Shown in pieces: positions 8,852 through 18,360 of a stretch of DNA of 64,000 bases. A model generated the notes under the pieces. That model made no database searches. It saw only the letters and a program-made list of their open reading frames with translations, and was not told where the DNA came from. The stretch comes from Lachnospiraceae bacterium (GTDB lineage Bacteria; Bacillota; Clostridia; Lachnospirales; Lachnospiraceae), in contig JAAWAC010000002.1 of the NCBI GenBank assembly GCA_022791975.1, forward strand, positions 62,001 through 126,000, written 5' to 3'. Numbering within the stretch: the stretch's first letter is position 1; the number at the start of each line of letters is the position of its first letter. Both the position numbers and the translations under genes were made by a program.

Positions 8852-8900
8852 AAAAAAGGAATGACCTCTTTGAGAAAAACAGAGCGATCATTCCTTTTTT
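8852..8900. terminator. Bidirectional intrinsic terminator
   Basis: AAAAAAGGAATGA (8852-8864) pairs perfectly with TCATTCCTTTTTT (8888-8900), a 13-bp stem with flanking A and T runs. It lies between the convergent 100-aa gene and ABC-F gene and can serve both directions. Confidence 0.88.
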
Positions 8901-8929
8901 GCAGTGGGCCTTTGGAGCAACAGAATTTT

Positions 8930-10570
8930 TTAGTTATCGTCCCCCTCGGCCTTCTTAGCTGTGTAGACGGTACGCTTTCTGGCCATGGCATCGCTTTCCA
9001 GATATTCATCGTAGGTGGTGATCTTGTCGATCATGGTGCCATCGGGCAAAAGCTCAATAATCCGGTTGGCTGTGGTCTGTACAATCTGATGGTCTCTGGA
9101 GGAGAAGAGCAACACCCCGGGGAATTTCATCATGCCATTGTTGAGAGCTGTGATGGATTCCATGTCCAGGTGGTCTGTGGGCTCATCCAGAATCAGAATA
9201 TTGGCGCCGGAGATCATAAGCTTGCTGAGCATACAGCGGACTTTCTCTCCTCCGGAGAGAATCTTCACCTTTTTCACTCCATCCTCACCGGCAAAAAGCA
9301 TCCGGCCTAAAAAGCCCCGCACATAGGTGGCATCCTTGATCTCCGAATACTGGGTCAGCCAGTCCACTATGGTGTCATCATTATCAAACTCTGCGGAGTT
9401 GTCCTTGGGAAAATAGGCCTGGCTGGTGGTGACACCCCATTTATAGGTTCCCTCATCCGGCTCCATCTCTCCAGAGAGAATCTGGAACAGGGTGGTCTTG
9501 GCAAATTCATTTCCACCCACAAAGGCCACCTTGTCATCGTGACCCAGGATAAAGGAAATATTGTCCAGAACCTTCATGCCGTCAATGGTCTTGGAAATTC
9601 CCTCCACAGTCAATACTTCATTTCCAATCTCCCGGTTGGGACGGAAATCAATGTAGGGATACTTGCGGCTGGAGGGTTTAATCTCATCCAGCTGGATTTT
9701 TTCCAGAGCCCGCTTCCGGGAGGTTGCCTGCTTGGATTTGGAGGCATTGGCGCTGAAACGGGAGATAAATTCCTGGAGCTCCTTGATCTTTTCCTCTTTT
9801 TTCTTGTTGGCTTCCTTCATCTGACGGATAAGCAGCTGACTGGATTCATACCAGAAATCGTAGTTGCCTGCATACAGCTGAATCTTGCCATAGTCAATGT
9901 CCGCTGTGTGCGTACACACTTTGTTGAGGAAGTACCGGTCATGGGATACCACAATCACTGTATTGTTAAAATTAATAAGGAATTCCTCCAGCCAGGCAAT
10001 GGCATCCAGATCCAGGTGGTTGGTAGGCTCATCCAGAAGAAGAATATCCGGATTTCCAAACAGTGCCTGGGCCAACAAAACCTTTACCTTCTGGGAGCCC
10101 AAAAGGTCCTTCATAGGCGTATAGTGAAGCTCTGTCTCAATACCCAGTCCGTTCAGCAGGGTGGCCGCGTCGGATTCAGCTTCCCAACCGTTCATATCGG
10201 CAAATTCGGCTTCCAGCTCGCTGGCCCGGATGCCGTCCTCCTCGGAAAAATCCTCCTTCATATAGATGGCATCCTTTTCCTTCATAATCTCATAGAGACG
10301 GGCATTTCCCATAATAACCGTATCCAGCACAGGAAACTCATCGTAGGCAAAATGATTCTGCTTTAAGAAGGAAAGCCGCTCCCCTGGGGTGATGGCTACC
10401 TCTCCCTTGGTAGGCTCCAGCTCTCCCGTGAGAATCCGCAGAAAGGTGGATTTCCCGGCACCGTTGGCGCCAATAAGGCCGTAGCAGTTGCCCTGGGTGA
10501 ATTTGATGTTCACATCCTCAAACAGGGCCTTTTTCCCCAGACGCAGGGTAATGTTATTTGCACTAATCAT
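8930..10570 (-). CDS. ABC-F family ATPase (YkpA/YbiT-like)
   Basis: A 546-residue soluble protein with two ABC domains and no transmembrane part, acting on ribosomes by family analogy. Domain 1 has Walker A GANGAGKST and LLLDEPTNHLD; domain 2 has LSGGEKVR and LILDEPTDHLD. The second P-loop is degenerate (GGNEFAKTT, Ala for the usual Gly before Lys), as is common in the YbiT branch. A Lys-rich linker (about 240-290) joins the domains. AAAGGAG precedes the start. Housekeeping ribosome rescue is more likely than antibiotic resistance, because the sequence is not of the Vga/Msr/OptrA type. Confidence 0.9.
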   Translation of the reverse strand: MISANNITLRLGKKALFEDVNIKFTQGNCYGLIGANGAGKSTFLRILTGELEPTKGEVAITPGERLSFLKQNHFAYDEFPVLDTVIMGNARLYEIMKEKDAIYMKEDFSEEDGIRASELEAEFADMNGWEAESDAATLLNGLGIETELHYTPMKDLLGSQKVKVLLAQALFGNPDILLLDEPTNHLDLDAIAWLEEFLINFNNTVIVVSHDRYFLNKVCTHTADIDYGKIQLYAGNYDFWYESSQLLIRQMKEANKKKEEKIKELQEFISRFSANASKSKQATSRKRALEKIQLDEIKPSSRKYPYIDFRPNREIGNEVLTVEGISKTIDGMKVLDNISFILGHDDKVAFVGGNEFAKTTLFQILSGEMEPDEGTYKWGVTTSQAYFPKDNSAEFDNDDTIVDWLTQYSEIKDATYVRGFLGRMLFAGEDGVKKVKILSGGEKVRCMLSKLMISGANILILDEPTDHLDMESITALNNGMMKFPGVLLFSSRDHQIVQTTANRIIELLPDGTMIDKITTYDEYLESDAMARKRTVYTAKKAEGDDN

Positions 10571-10623
10571 TGAAAAACTCCTTTAAATATAGTAGAAACA
10601 TGGTCCATATACAATCCCTTACT

Positions 10624-10651
10624 ATTTTACAGAAAAATCCCTAATTTGCAA
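10624..10651 (-). promoter_or_regulatory. Promoter of the ABC-F gene
   Basis: On the minus strand, TTGCAA (10651-10646), a 16-nt spacer and TAAAAT (10629-10624), about 54 nt upstream of the ATG at 10570. Confidence 0.65.
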
Positions 10652-10658
10652 GTGTTTT

Positions 10659-10675
10659 TTGTTCCATGGGAACAA
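10659..10675. promoter_or_regulatory. Palindrome upstream of the ABC-F promoter
   Basis: TTGTTCC-ATG-GGAACAA, a 7-bp perfect inverted repeat directly upstream of the minus-strand -35. Possible regulator-binding site; the cognate protein is unknown. Confidence 0.4.
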
Positions 10676-10913
10676 GAATTGATTTCCTATTATTGAATTC
10701 TTTTATCCAAAGCACACCAATAAGTGCTGTTTTTTGGAGAACCCCTGTTTAAAGCCATGATTGTAAATGCGTGTATTTGTTGAAATAATTGTGATAATAT
10801 GATAAAGTAAAGAAAATTTTGGAAGGAGGCTGCCAGAGAGGGTCCTTGCTATGTGAAGATGGCAGGGGTGTATAGGATGATTTTAATGAGTGAATACTAT
10901 TTGGAATTGATAA

Positions 10914-10926
10914 GTTAGAATCTAAC
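10914..10926. promoter_or_regulatory. Short palindrome before the DUF4358 gene
   Basis: GTTAGA-A-TCTAAC, a perfect 6-bp inverted repeat 23 nt before the ATG at 10950. It could be an operator or a small RNA hairpin near the ribosome site. Confidence 0.3.
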
Positions 10927-10949
10927 ATATTAGGAAGGAGTTTATAAGT

Positions 10950-11477
10950 ATGAAACGTTTTTTAGTGCAGGGGATAGCTTTTGTGATGTTTGTGCTGGCA
11001 TTGGCCGGCTGTGCCCGGGGAAATTCTGGACAGGCAGAGGTAGAGGTCAGCGATATTCTGGCAAAGATTCGGGAGGCCTACGGGGAGAATTATCTGCCAG
11101 ATACAGAGGTTGACGAGGCCATGTTGGGACAGCTGTTTAATCTGGATATGTCTCTGGTGGAGGCTTATGTGGCAGAGATGCCTATGATCAGCAATCATCC
11201 GGATCGGGTAGTGGTTATCAAGGCTAAGGAGGGAAAGGGCAGTGAGGTGGAGGAGCAGCTTACGGCGGCCCGGAAGATCCTGGTGGAGGATAGCTTTCAG
11301 TATCCGGCCAATATGCCCAAGGTACAGTCCTCCCAGGTTGTCCGGAATGGAGATTATGTGGCATTTTTGCTGGTGGGAGCCATAAATGAAAACCTGGATG
11401 CCTCTGAGGAGGACCAGCTTGCATTTGCCCAGGAGGAGACGCAGAAGGCCGTGGATGCCTTTGAAAGCTTTTTCTGA
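10950..11477 (+). CDS. DUF4358 lipoprotein
   Basis: A 175-residue predicted lipoprotein: hydrophobic signal with lipobox LALAGC, then a DUF4358-type domain (DILAKIREAYGENYLPD..., PDRVVVIKAKEG, YVAFLLVG). Function unknown, but such proteins frequently precede MBOAT and DHHW genes in Lachnospiraceae, as here (MBOAT starts 2 nt after the stop), pointing to a role at the outer membrane face with the acetylation machinery. GGAAGGAG lies well placed before the ATG. Confidence 0.85.
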   Translation: MKRFLVQGIAFVMFVLALAGCARGNSGQAEVEVSDILAKIREAYGENYLPDTEVDEAMLGQLFNLDMSLVEAYVAEMPMISNHPDRVVVIKAKEGKGSEVEEQLTAARKILVEDSFQYPANMPKVQSSQVVRNGDYVAFLLVGAINENLDASEEDQLAFAQEETQKAVDAFESFF

Positions 11478-11479
11478 TT

Positions 11480-12889
11480 ATGGTATTTTCAAGCTTCACG
11501 TTTTTATTGTTGTTTCTGCCCCTGTTTCTGGCAGTGTACGCGTTGCTTCCAGTCAGGCTTCGCAATGGAATGCTGTTTCTGGGAAGCCTGATTTTTTATG
11601 CCTGGGGAGAGCCAGTGTATGTAACCCTCCTTCTGTTTTCCACTCTGGTGGATTATACCCACGGCCTTTTGGTGGATCGATATCGGGGAAGCTGGATAGG
11701 AAGGGCAGCGCTTTTTTCCTCTGTGATTATCAATCTGGGTCTCCTAGGGGTGTTTAAATACAGCGGGCTGCTGGTACAGACCTGGAATAACCTTGTGGGC
11801 AGTCAGATATCGGTGCCTTCCCTGGCATTGCCAATCGGCATTTCATTTTATACTTTTCAGACCATGTCCTACACCCTGGATGTCTATGGGGGCAAGGCAC
11901 CAGTACAGAGAAATCTCATAAGCTTCGGCGCCTATGTGAGCATGTTTCCCCAGCTGATCGCAGGACCTATTGTGCGGTATGTTTCTGTGCACAGGGAGCT
12001 TGACAGTCGTAGAACCAGCGCCACAAAAAGTTACCAGGGATTTCGCCGATTCCTGGTGGGGCTTGGGAAAAAGATTTTGCTGGCTAACTCCTTTGGAGAG
12101 CTGTGGGAGCTTTATCGGGGATATGGAAATGTTAGCAGCTTTGGAGGCTGGCTTGGAATTCTAGCCTTTGGACTACAGATTTATTACGATTTTTCTGGGT
12201 ATTCGGATATGGCCATTGGGTTGGGGAAGATCCTGGGCTTTTCCTTTCCGGAGAATTTTTCATATCCCTATATCTCCAGAAGCATTACGGAATTTTGGCG
12301 GCGGTGGCATATAACTTTGGGAACTTGGTTTCGGGAATATGTGTATATTCCCTTGGGAGGAAACCGAAGAGGACAGCTATGTCAGCTGCGAAATCTTTTG
12401 GTTGTCTGGGCACTGACCGGTATCTGGCATGGAGCCTCCTGGAACTTTCTTTTGTGGGGGATGTATTTTGCGGGGTTTTTGATTCTGGAAAAGCTCTTTT
12501 TAGGAAAATGGCTGGAAAGGGGCCCTTCTCTTGTGGCTCATGGGTATACTTTAGGGGTGGTGGCCCTGGGCTGGGTACTCTTTGCCTTTGAGGATTTGTC
12601 TGCGGGCCTTTCTTATTTAAGGGGGATGCTGGGATTGGCAGGTGGCCTGGCTGCCAAGGATTTGGCAGGTGCCTGGTTGACGGGATTTGACCTTTATCAA
12701 CTGACAAGCTTTGGGCCTTTGTTGCTTCTAGGGGTTATTGGCTGTACCCCATGGCCGTCTCATCGCTTGGGTGCCTGGTTTGGCCGTCATCCCTGGGTAG
12801 AAACCTTGGGCCTAGTGACTCTGGGGGCAGCCTGTGTGGCCTGGCTGTCTGGGGACAGCTACAATCCGTTTTTGTATTTCCGGTTTTAA
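11480..12889 (+). CDS. MBOAT O-acyltransferase (AlgI/DltB-like)
   Basis: A 469-residue polytopic membrane acyltransferase that moves acyl (probably acetyl) groups across the membrane onto an extracellular polymer. Signatures: LPIGISFYTFQTMSY, FPQLIAGPIVRY, YYDFSGYSDMAIGLGK, EFWRRWHITLGTWFREYVYIPLGGNR and the conserved-His motif TGIWHGASWNF. It starts 2 nt after the lipoprotein stop and is followed by a DHHW protein, the usual partner finishing O-acetylation. It is complete, unlike the second MBOAT at 50-51.5 kb. Confidence 0.92.
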   Translation: MVFSSFTFLLLFLPLFLAVYALLPVRLRNGMLFLGSLIFYAWGEPVYVTLLLFSTLVDYTHGLLVDRYRGSWIGRAALFSSVIINLGLLGVFKYSGLLVQTWNNLVGSQISVPSLALPIGISFYTFQTMSYTLDVYGGKAPVQRNLISFGAYVSMFPQLIAGPIVRYVSVHRELDSRRTSATKSYQGFRRFLVGLGKKILLANSFGELWELYRGYGNVSSFGGWLGILAFGLQIYYDFSGYSDMAIGLGKILGFSFPENFSYPYISRSITEFWRRWHITLGTWFREYVYIPLGGNRRGQLCQLRNLLVVWALTGIWHGASWNFLLWGMYFAGFLILEKLFLGKWLERGPSLVAHGYTLGVVALGWVLFAFEDLSAGLSYLRGMLGLAGGLAAKDLAGAWLTGFDLYQLTSFGPLLLLGVIGCTPWPSHRLGAWFGRHPWVETLGLVTLGAACVAWLSGDSYNPFLYFRF

Positions 12890-12913
12890 GAAAGGATAAG
12901 GCAGGAAGGAAAG

Positions 12914-14143
12914 ATGACAGATCAAAAAAAACATGGGGGGAAGCAAAGGCTGACACAGAGTGGCAGGGAAAAAAGGCAGCTGATGGTGCTTCTTGGTGCC
13001 TGGCTTGTCTTGGTGCTTGCCTTTTTGGGAAAGCCGGAAAAGATTTTTTCGGAGGCAGAAAACCGCTATCTTCAGCGCCGGCCCAAGTGGTCTCTGGCCA
13101 GCTTTGAGAAGGGTACCTTTGGGGAGGAGCTGGAGAAATGGATTTCCGATCAGCTGCCAGGGAGAGACGGCTGGGTCCAGGGAAAGACCCTTTTAGCAAG
13201 ATTTTTGGGCCGTAGGGAAAATCAGGGGATTTATTTTGGCCGGGAAGAGTATCTCCTGGAAACCTTTCAAGAGTATGACCAGAAGCTTTTTGCGGAGAAT
13301 CTCACCTCTGTGGCACGGCTTTTTAAGCTTCTGGAGGATACAGGTACCAAGGGGTATTTACTCTTGGCACCTACGGCTGGGGCAGTGATGCCCTCCCATC
13401 TGCCAGCTTATGCACCGGAGCTTGATCAGGACCAGCTGTTTTCCCAGGCAGAGGAGCATGTGCCGGGGGTGATCCGGGTAGAGGAGGCTTTAAGAGCTCA
13501 TCAGGAGGAATACATTTATTATCGCACGGATCACCACTGGACCAGTTTGGGGGCTTACTATGCCTATGAGGCATTTCGAAAGCAGACGGGAAGAGAGGCG
13601 TTTCCTCGGGAGGCTTATACAGAGGAAATTCTGAGCCGGGATTTTTATGGGACCAGCTATCCCAGGGCAGGAAGTTATGCCATCACACCGGATTGGATCA
13701 CCGCCATGTATCTGCCGGGAAGGGAGAAGCCTTCAGAAGTACAGGACGGAAATATCCAAAAAGAGGAAGAGCTTTCTGGGGACCCAAAGATGGCTGGCCA
13801 GATGCTTACCGTGGATTACGGCAATGGAGAGACTGAGCAGACTCTTTATGATCGCAGCTTTTTGAAAAAGCGGGATCAGTATCGGGTGTTTTTAAAGGGA
13901 AATTATCCGTTGGTCACCATTCATACAGGCGTGGAGAATGGGAAAAAGCTTTTGCTTATCAAAGATTCCTATGCCAATACCTTTGTACAATTCCTGGTCT
14001 CAGATTACGAGGAGATTCAGATGGTGGACCTGCGGTATTTTAAGGCTTCCTTGACGGACTATGCGGCAAAGCAGAAGTTTACGGAGGTTCTGGTACTCTA
14101 TCAGATTAAAAATTTTGTCCAGGAGTCCATTTCCTTTCAGTGA
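12914..14143 (+). CDS. DHHW protein (AlgX/AlgJ-like acetylation partner)
   Basis: A 409-residue protein with one N-terminal membrane anchor and an extracytoplasmic SGNH-like domain. The eponymous DHHW occurs in YRTDHHWTSLGAYYAYEAF and the late LLIKDSYANTFVQFL supplies the catalytic-type Ser block. Members act with MBOAT proteins to O-acetylate exopolysaccharide or wall polymers. A strong AAGGAAAG ribosome site precedes the ATG, 24 nt after the MBOAT stop. Target polymer unknown. Confidence 0.88.
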   Translation: MTDQKKHGGKQRLTQSGREKRQLMVLLGAWLVLVLAFLGKPEKIFSEAENRYLQRRPKWSLASFEKGTFGEELEKWISDQLPGRDGWVQGKTLLARFLGRRENQGIYFGREEYLLETFQEYDQKLFAENLTSVARLFKLLEDTGTKGYLLLAPTAGAVMPSHLPAYAPELDQDQLFSQAEEHVPGVIRVEEALRAHQEEYIYYRTDHHWTSLGAYYAYEAFRKQTGREAFPREAYTEEILSRDFYGTSYPRAGSYAITPDWITAMYLPGREKPSEVQDGNIQKEEELSGDPKMAGQMLTVDYGNGETEQTLYDRSFLKKRDQYRVFLKGNYPLVTIHTGVENGKKLLLIKDSYANTFVQFLVSDYEEIQMVDLRYFKASLTDYAAKQKFTEVLVLYQIKNFVQESISFQ

Positions 14144-14204
14144 GGGATGCTTGGAGGCTGGCACAGAAGCATAAAAATTTTAGAAATGTTTTATATTTGA
14201 TTCA

Positions 14205-14234
14205 TTGATTCTGCCGGAAGGGGAATGCTATACT
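14205..14234 (+). promoter_or_regulatory. Promoter of ftsH
   Basis: TTGATT at 14205-14210, an 18-nt spacer ending in TGC and TATACT at 14229-14234 (extended -10). Its position inside the longest open frame (from 14225) shows that the translation start must lie downstream, at 14288. Confidence 0.68.
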
Positions 14235-14287
14235 TGTTTCAAAATAGAGAACATTGTCCGAAGGAGGGGCAGGACAAGGAGGCAGAG

Positions 14288-16147
14288 ATGAAAGAAGTAA
14301 AGCAACCCAGAAAACCATTTTTGTTTTATTATATGGTAGTTATGGTCATTATGCTGCTCTTAAATATCCTGGTGTTTCCCAGGGTACTAAAGACGCAGAT
14401 TACCGATGTGGATTACAGTACCTTTTTAGATATGTTGGAGACAAGGCAGATCAAAGAGGTACAGATTCATGAGAATCAGCTGCTTTTCTCTGATAAGGAG
14501 GAGACGGCGGGATACTATCGGACCACACTGATTGAGGATGGAAACCGTCTGGCAGAAAGGCTGGAGGGCTCCGAGGTGAGCTTTGGCAAAATCTATGAGG
14601 AGGAGATGTCTCCTTTTCTGAGCATTCTTTTAAGCTGGGTGATCCCCATTTTGATTTTTGTGGTTATCGGTCAGCTGCTGATGCGCTCCGTAGCCAAGCG
14701 TATGGGTGGGGGCATGAATGCCATGAGCTTTGGAAAGAGCAATGCCAAGATCTATGTGGAGTCCACCACAGGCATTGGATTTTCTGATGTGGCCGGGGAA
14801 GATGAGGCCAAGGAGATTTTGACGGAGATTGTGGATTTCCTTCACAATCCGGAAAAATATACGGAGATCGGTGCTTCCATGCCCAAGGGAGCTCTCCTGG
14901 TGGGCCCTCCGGGTACGGGGAAAACCTTGCTGGCCAAGGCTGTGGCTGGGGAAGCCAATGTGCCGTTCTTTTCCATTTCTGGTTCAGAATTTGTGGAAAT
15001 GTTTGTGGGTATGGGAGCAGCCAAGGTGCGGGATCTGTTTAAGCAGGCCAACGAAAAGGCTCCCTGTATTGTGTTTATCGACGAGATTGATACCATTGGA
15101 AAGAAGCGGGACAATGGGGGCATGGGTGGCAATGACGAGCGGGAGCAGACATTAAATCAGCTGCTGACAGAGATGGACGGCTTTGACGGCCGCAAGGGTG
15201 TGATCATCCTGGCAGCCACCAACCGCCCAGAATCTCTGGACCCGGCTCTCTTGCGCCCGGGACGTTTTGACCGGCGGGTACCGGTGGAGCTTCCGGATTT
15301 GCAGGGGCGCACGGATATTCTAAAAGTCCATGCCAAAAAAATAAAGATTGCGGAGGATGTGGACTTTTCCGCAGTGGCCAGGGCGGCCTCCGGAGCCTCC
15401 GGCGCAGAGCTGGCCAATATGATCAACGAGGCAGCCCTTCGGGCTGTGCGCCAGGGTAGGGGCTATGTAAAGCAGGCAGATTTGGAGGAGAGCGTGGAGG
15501 TAGTTATTGCCGGCTACCAGAAGAAAAATAAGATTCTTTCCAACAAGGAAAAGCTTATTGTGTCCTACCATGAAATCGGCCATGCTCTGGTGGCAGCCCT
15601 CCAGACCAATTCTGCGCCTGTCCACAAAATCACCATTATTCCCAGAACCTCCGGCGCTCTGGGATATACCATGCAGGTGGATGAGGAGGAGCACAATCTC
15701 ATGTCTTATGAGCAGCTGGTGAATAAGATTGCCACCTATACGGGTGGTCGGGTGGCGGAAGAACTGGTGTTCCATTCCATAACCACTGGAGCTTCCAATG
15801 ATATTGAGCAGGCCACCAAGCTTGCCCGCTCCATGGTAACCCGTTTTGGTATGACGGAGGAGTTTGACATGGTGGCCATGGAGACTGTGAACAATCAGTA
15901 TTTGGGTGGAGATACCTCTCTGGCCTGTTCCCAGGAGACGGCAGCCTTTATCGATAAAAAGGTGGTGGAGATTGTGCGGGAGCAACATCAGCGGGCACGG
16001 GAGCTTTTGGGCGCCAATATGGATAAGCTTCACGCTCTGGCAAAATATCTCTATGAGAAGGAGACCATTACCGGGGATGAATTTATGGTGATTTTAAAGG
16101 GTTGTCTTCCGGAGCCGGAGGATCAGCGCTATGAATATGTGGAGTAG
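14288..16147 (+). CDS. ftsH: FtsH ATP-dependent zinc metalloprotease
   Basis: A 619-residue membrane AAA protease that degrades misassembled membrane proteins and regulators. Two transmembrane helices flank a small external domain (about residues 12-32 and 105-130). AAA module: Walker A GPPGTGKT, Walker [10 protein letters not shown] and the arginine-finger region [19 protein letters not shown]. Protease: zinc motif HEIGH. Start: ATG 14288 behind AAGGAGG; a frame opening at 14225 lies inside the promoter. Full length for the family. Confidence 0.97.
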   Translation: MKEVKQPRKPFLFYYMVVMVIMLLLNILVFPRVLKTQITDVDYSTFLDMLETRQIKEVQIHENQLLFSDKEETAGYYRTTLIEDGNRLAERLEGSEVSFGKIYEEEMSPFLSILLSWVIPILIFVVIGQLLMRSVAKRMGGGMNAMSFGKSNAKIYVESTTGIGFSDVAGEDEAKEILTEIVDFLHNPEKYTEIGASMPKGALLVGPPGTGKTLLAKAVAGEANVPFFSISGSEFVEMFVGMGAAKVRDLFKQANEKAPCIVFIDEIDTIGKKRDNGGMGGNDEREQTLNQLLTEMDGFDGRKGVIILAATNRPESLDPALLRPGRFDRRVPVELPDLQGRTDILKVHAKKIKIAEDVDFSAVARAASGASGAELANMINEAALRAVRQGRGYVKQADLEESVEVVIAGYQKKNKILSNKEKLIVSYHEIGHALVAALQTNSAPVHKITIIPRTSGALGYTMQVDEEEHNLMSYEQLVNKIATYTGGRVAEELVFHSITTGASNDIEQATKLARSMVTRFGMTEEFDMVAMETVNNQYLGGDTSLACSQETAAFIDKKVVEIVREQHQRARELLGANMDKLHALAKYLYEKETITGDEFMVILKGCLPEPEDQRYEYVE

Positions 16148-16161
16148 ACGGACGGGATATG

Positions 16162-16225
16162 TAAGCAGGAGATTAAGAACATATGTTTTGGTCCTTCTAA
16201 AAGCATCGGAATGGCTTCCTGCTTA
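16162..16225. repeat. 9-bp inverted repeat after ftsH
   Basis: TAAGCAGGA (16162-16170) and TCCTGCTTA (16217-16225) are perfect inverted repeats separated by 46 nt in the ftsH-to-16286 spacer. No T-run follows, so its role as a terminator is doubtful. Confidence 0.4.
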
Positions 16226-16285
16226 AAGAATAATCGGAAGGGATCTGGCTCACAATATGGGAAAAGCAGACAGGAGGAGCCAGCC

Positions 16286-18250
16286 ATGAAAGAGACAAAA
16301 CAACATTGGCAGACAGAGGAATATTCCGGGGAACTTTCCCCGAGAGAAGGGAACGAGGGGAATCGTTTGCTGCGGGAGACCTCTCCTTATCTCTTGCAGC
16401 ACGCCCATAATCCGATAGATTGGTATCCCTGGTGTGAGGAAGCCTTTGCCCGGGCCCGTGGGGAGGAGAAACCGGTGTTTCTCAGCATTGGATATTCCAC
16501 CTGTCACTGGTGCCATGTGATGGCGGAGGAATCCTTTGAGGATAAAGAGGTTGCAGAACTATTAAACCGATATTTTATCAGTATTAAGGTGGATCGGGAG
16601 GAGCGGCCGGATATTGATGCGGTATATATGGCGGCCTGTCAGGCCTTTACCGGCTCAGGGGGATGGCCTTTGACAGCCATTTTGGATGAGGAGCAACGTC
16701 CCTTTTTTGTGGGAACCTATCTTCCCAGGACCTCCCGCTTTGGGAGAACCGGACTGTTGGAGCTTTTGCAGGCTGTGCAGAAGCAGTGGACTCTGGACAG
16801 AGAGAGTCTGAAAGACACAGGGCATAAAATTACGGAATATTTAAAAGCTCTGGAGCAGGAGCGAAGCACAGGACAAGGAGAGCGAAGGGAAGTCAAAGGA
16901 GAAGAGGAGGCCAATTTTGAAAGGCTTCTATCCCAGGCGGAGGAATGGTTCCAACATCAGTTTGATCCGGTAAACGGAGGCTTTGGCAGGGCACCCAAAT
17001 TTCCCCAGGCACACCAGCTTTTGTTTCTATTGCGCTATGGGGCCTGGAAAAAGGAAAAGGCGCCAATGGACATGGCAGAAAAGACTTTGCTAAGCCTGTA
17101 TCGGGGTGGAATTTTTGATCAGATTGGCGGCGGCTTTTCCCGGTATTCCACGGACCAGCGTTGGCTGGTGCCTCATTTTGAAAAGATGCTCTATGACAAT
17201 GCCCTTTTGGCTCTGGCATATACAGAAGCATTCTCACAGACAGGAAAGCCAGAGTACCGGGAGGCAGTGACCCGGATTTTTACCTATGCTGAGAGGGAGC
17301 TTCTCCAGGACGAGGGCGGTTTTTCCTGTGGTCAGGATGCGGACAGCGGAGGGGAGGAAGGGAAATATTATCTCTTTGCTAAAGAGGAAATCCTGGATGT
17401 ATTGGGAGAGGAGCGGGGAAAAGAATTCTGCCAGTTTTACGACATTACCCAGGAGGGAAACTTTGAGGGGAAGAATATTCCCAACCGCCTGGGTCAGGTT
17501 CCCCAGGAGCGGCCCTTCTGGTGGCAGGAGGCACTGGATTTGCTGCTGCATTACCGGCAGGAGCGCAGCAAACTCCACTTGGACGATAAGGTGTTGACGG
17601 CTTGGAATAGTCTCATGATTTGGGCCTATGCCCAGGCCGCCCGGGTTTTTCAGGAGCCTTCCTACAAAGAGACGGCCAGAGTTTGTATGCAGTTTGTACA
17701 GAAACATTTGAAAACTCCTAAGGGTAGACTGTTAATCCGGTGGCGAAAGGGACAGGCAGCCTTTGCAGGGCAGCTGGAGGATTATACCTTTTACAGTTTG
17801 GCCAACCTGGAGCTTTATGAAACCTTTGGGGAAAAGAGGGATTTTATGGAGGCTGTTGGGGTGTTAAGACAGCTGGAGCCCTTGTTTGGAGATGCAGGAA
17901 ATGGGGGATACTTTCGCTATTCCCAGGAAAATGAACCTCTGATTATCCGCCCCAAGGAGGCTTATGACGGGGCTATTCCCTCGGGCAACGGGGCGGCGGC
18001 CTTGGCTTTTGCAAAGGTTTACAATCTCACCGGGGACCCGGCCTTTGGAAAGCTTCGGGATGCCCAGCTTACCTACATTGCCAGGGAAGCTCAGACATTT
18101 CCTGCGGGACATACCATGGGGCTATTAGCCTTTCTGGAAGCCTGGAAGGGAGAGAACCTGTGCAAGATGGGAGAGGCCTCTCAGGAATGCCAAAAGCAGG
18201 CAGAGAGATATGGTTGGCTTCATCATGTCCAAGGGCAGGGCTCATGTTGA
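16286..18250 (+). CDS. YyaL/SPATA20-type thioredoxin-domain protein
   Basis: A 654-residue protein: N-terminal DUF255 thioredoxin-like domain ([33 protein letters not shown] with a CHWC motif, [20 protein letters not shown]) followed by a six-hairpin-glycosidase-like alpha/alpha barrel (about residues 220-620, for example [35 protein letters not shown]). Molecular function is not settled; homologues are widespread. ATG 16286 is chosen because GGAGGAG lies 7 nt upstream; the frame extends to 16211 without a ribosome site. Confidence 0.9.
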   Translation: MKETKQHWQTEEYSGELSPREGNEGNRLLRETSPYLLQHAHNPIDWYPWCEEAFARARGEEKPVFLSIGYSTCHWCHVMAEESFEDKEVAELLNRYFISIKVDREERPDIDAVYMAACQAFTGSGGWPLTAILDEEQRPFFVGTYLPRTSRFGRTGLLELLQAVQKQWTLDRESLKDTGHKITEYLKALEQERSTGQGERREVKGEEEANFERLLSQAEEWFQHQFDPVNGGFGRAPKFPQAHQLLFLLRYGAWKKEKAPMDMAEKTLLSLYRGGIFDQIGGGFSRYSTDQRWLVPHFEKMLYDNALLALAYTEAFSQTGKPEYREAVTRIFTYAERELLQDEGGFSCGQDADSGGEEGKYYLFAKEEILDVLGEERGKEFCQFYDITQEGNFEGKNIPNRLGQVPQERPFWWQEALDLLLHYRQERSKLHLDDKVLTAWNSLMIWAYAQAARVFQEPSYKETARVCMQFVQKHLKTPKGRLLIRWRKGQAAFAGQLEDYTFYSLANLELYETFGEKRDFMEAVGVLRQLEPLFGDAGNGGYFRYSQENEPLIIRPKEAYDGAIPSGNGAAALAFAKVYNLTGDPAFGKLRDAQLTYIAREAQTFPAGHTMGLLAFLEAWKGENLCKMGEASQECQKQAERYGWLHHVQGQGSC

Positions 18251-18360
18251 CAGGGGGAAAAATATACTATGTTTTTGTAAATCAGTGGCCTAAGGAGGTC
18301 AGAATAACCAAAGAGAAACAGGACAAGGATTTGCCCTGATATGTTGGAGGGATACGTTAG

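Larger units (their letters stand above)
10571..10949. other. Divergent intergenic region
   Basis: This 379-nt AT-rich spacer holds the minus-strand promoter for the ABC-F gene (10624-10651), an adjacent palindrome (10659-10675), a weak plus-strand promoter candidate (TTGTTG at 10777, TATGAT at 10798) and a palindrome just before the DUF4358 gene (10914-10926). A 13-codon frame at about 10876-10917 could be a leader peptide but has no other support. Confidence 0.5.

Noticed and set aside
9539-10366. 275-codon plus-strand frame inside the ABC-F gene
   Set aside because: Antisense to conserved ABC motifs; it has no promoter and no protein resemblance.
18247-18275. TTGACA promoter before the AI-2E family gene
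   Set aside because: No -10 box at proper spacing; TATACT lies only 10 nt downstream.
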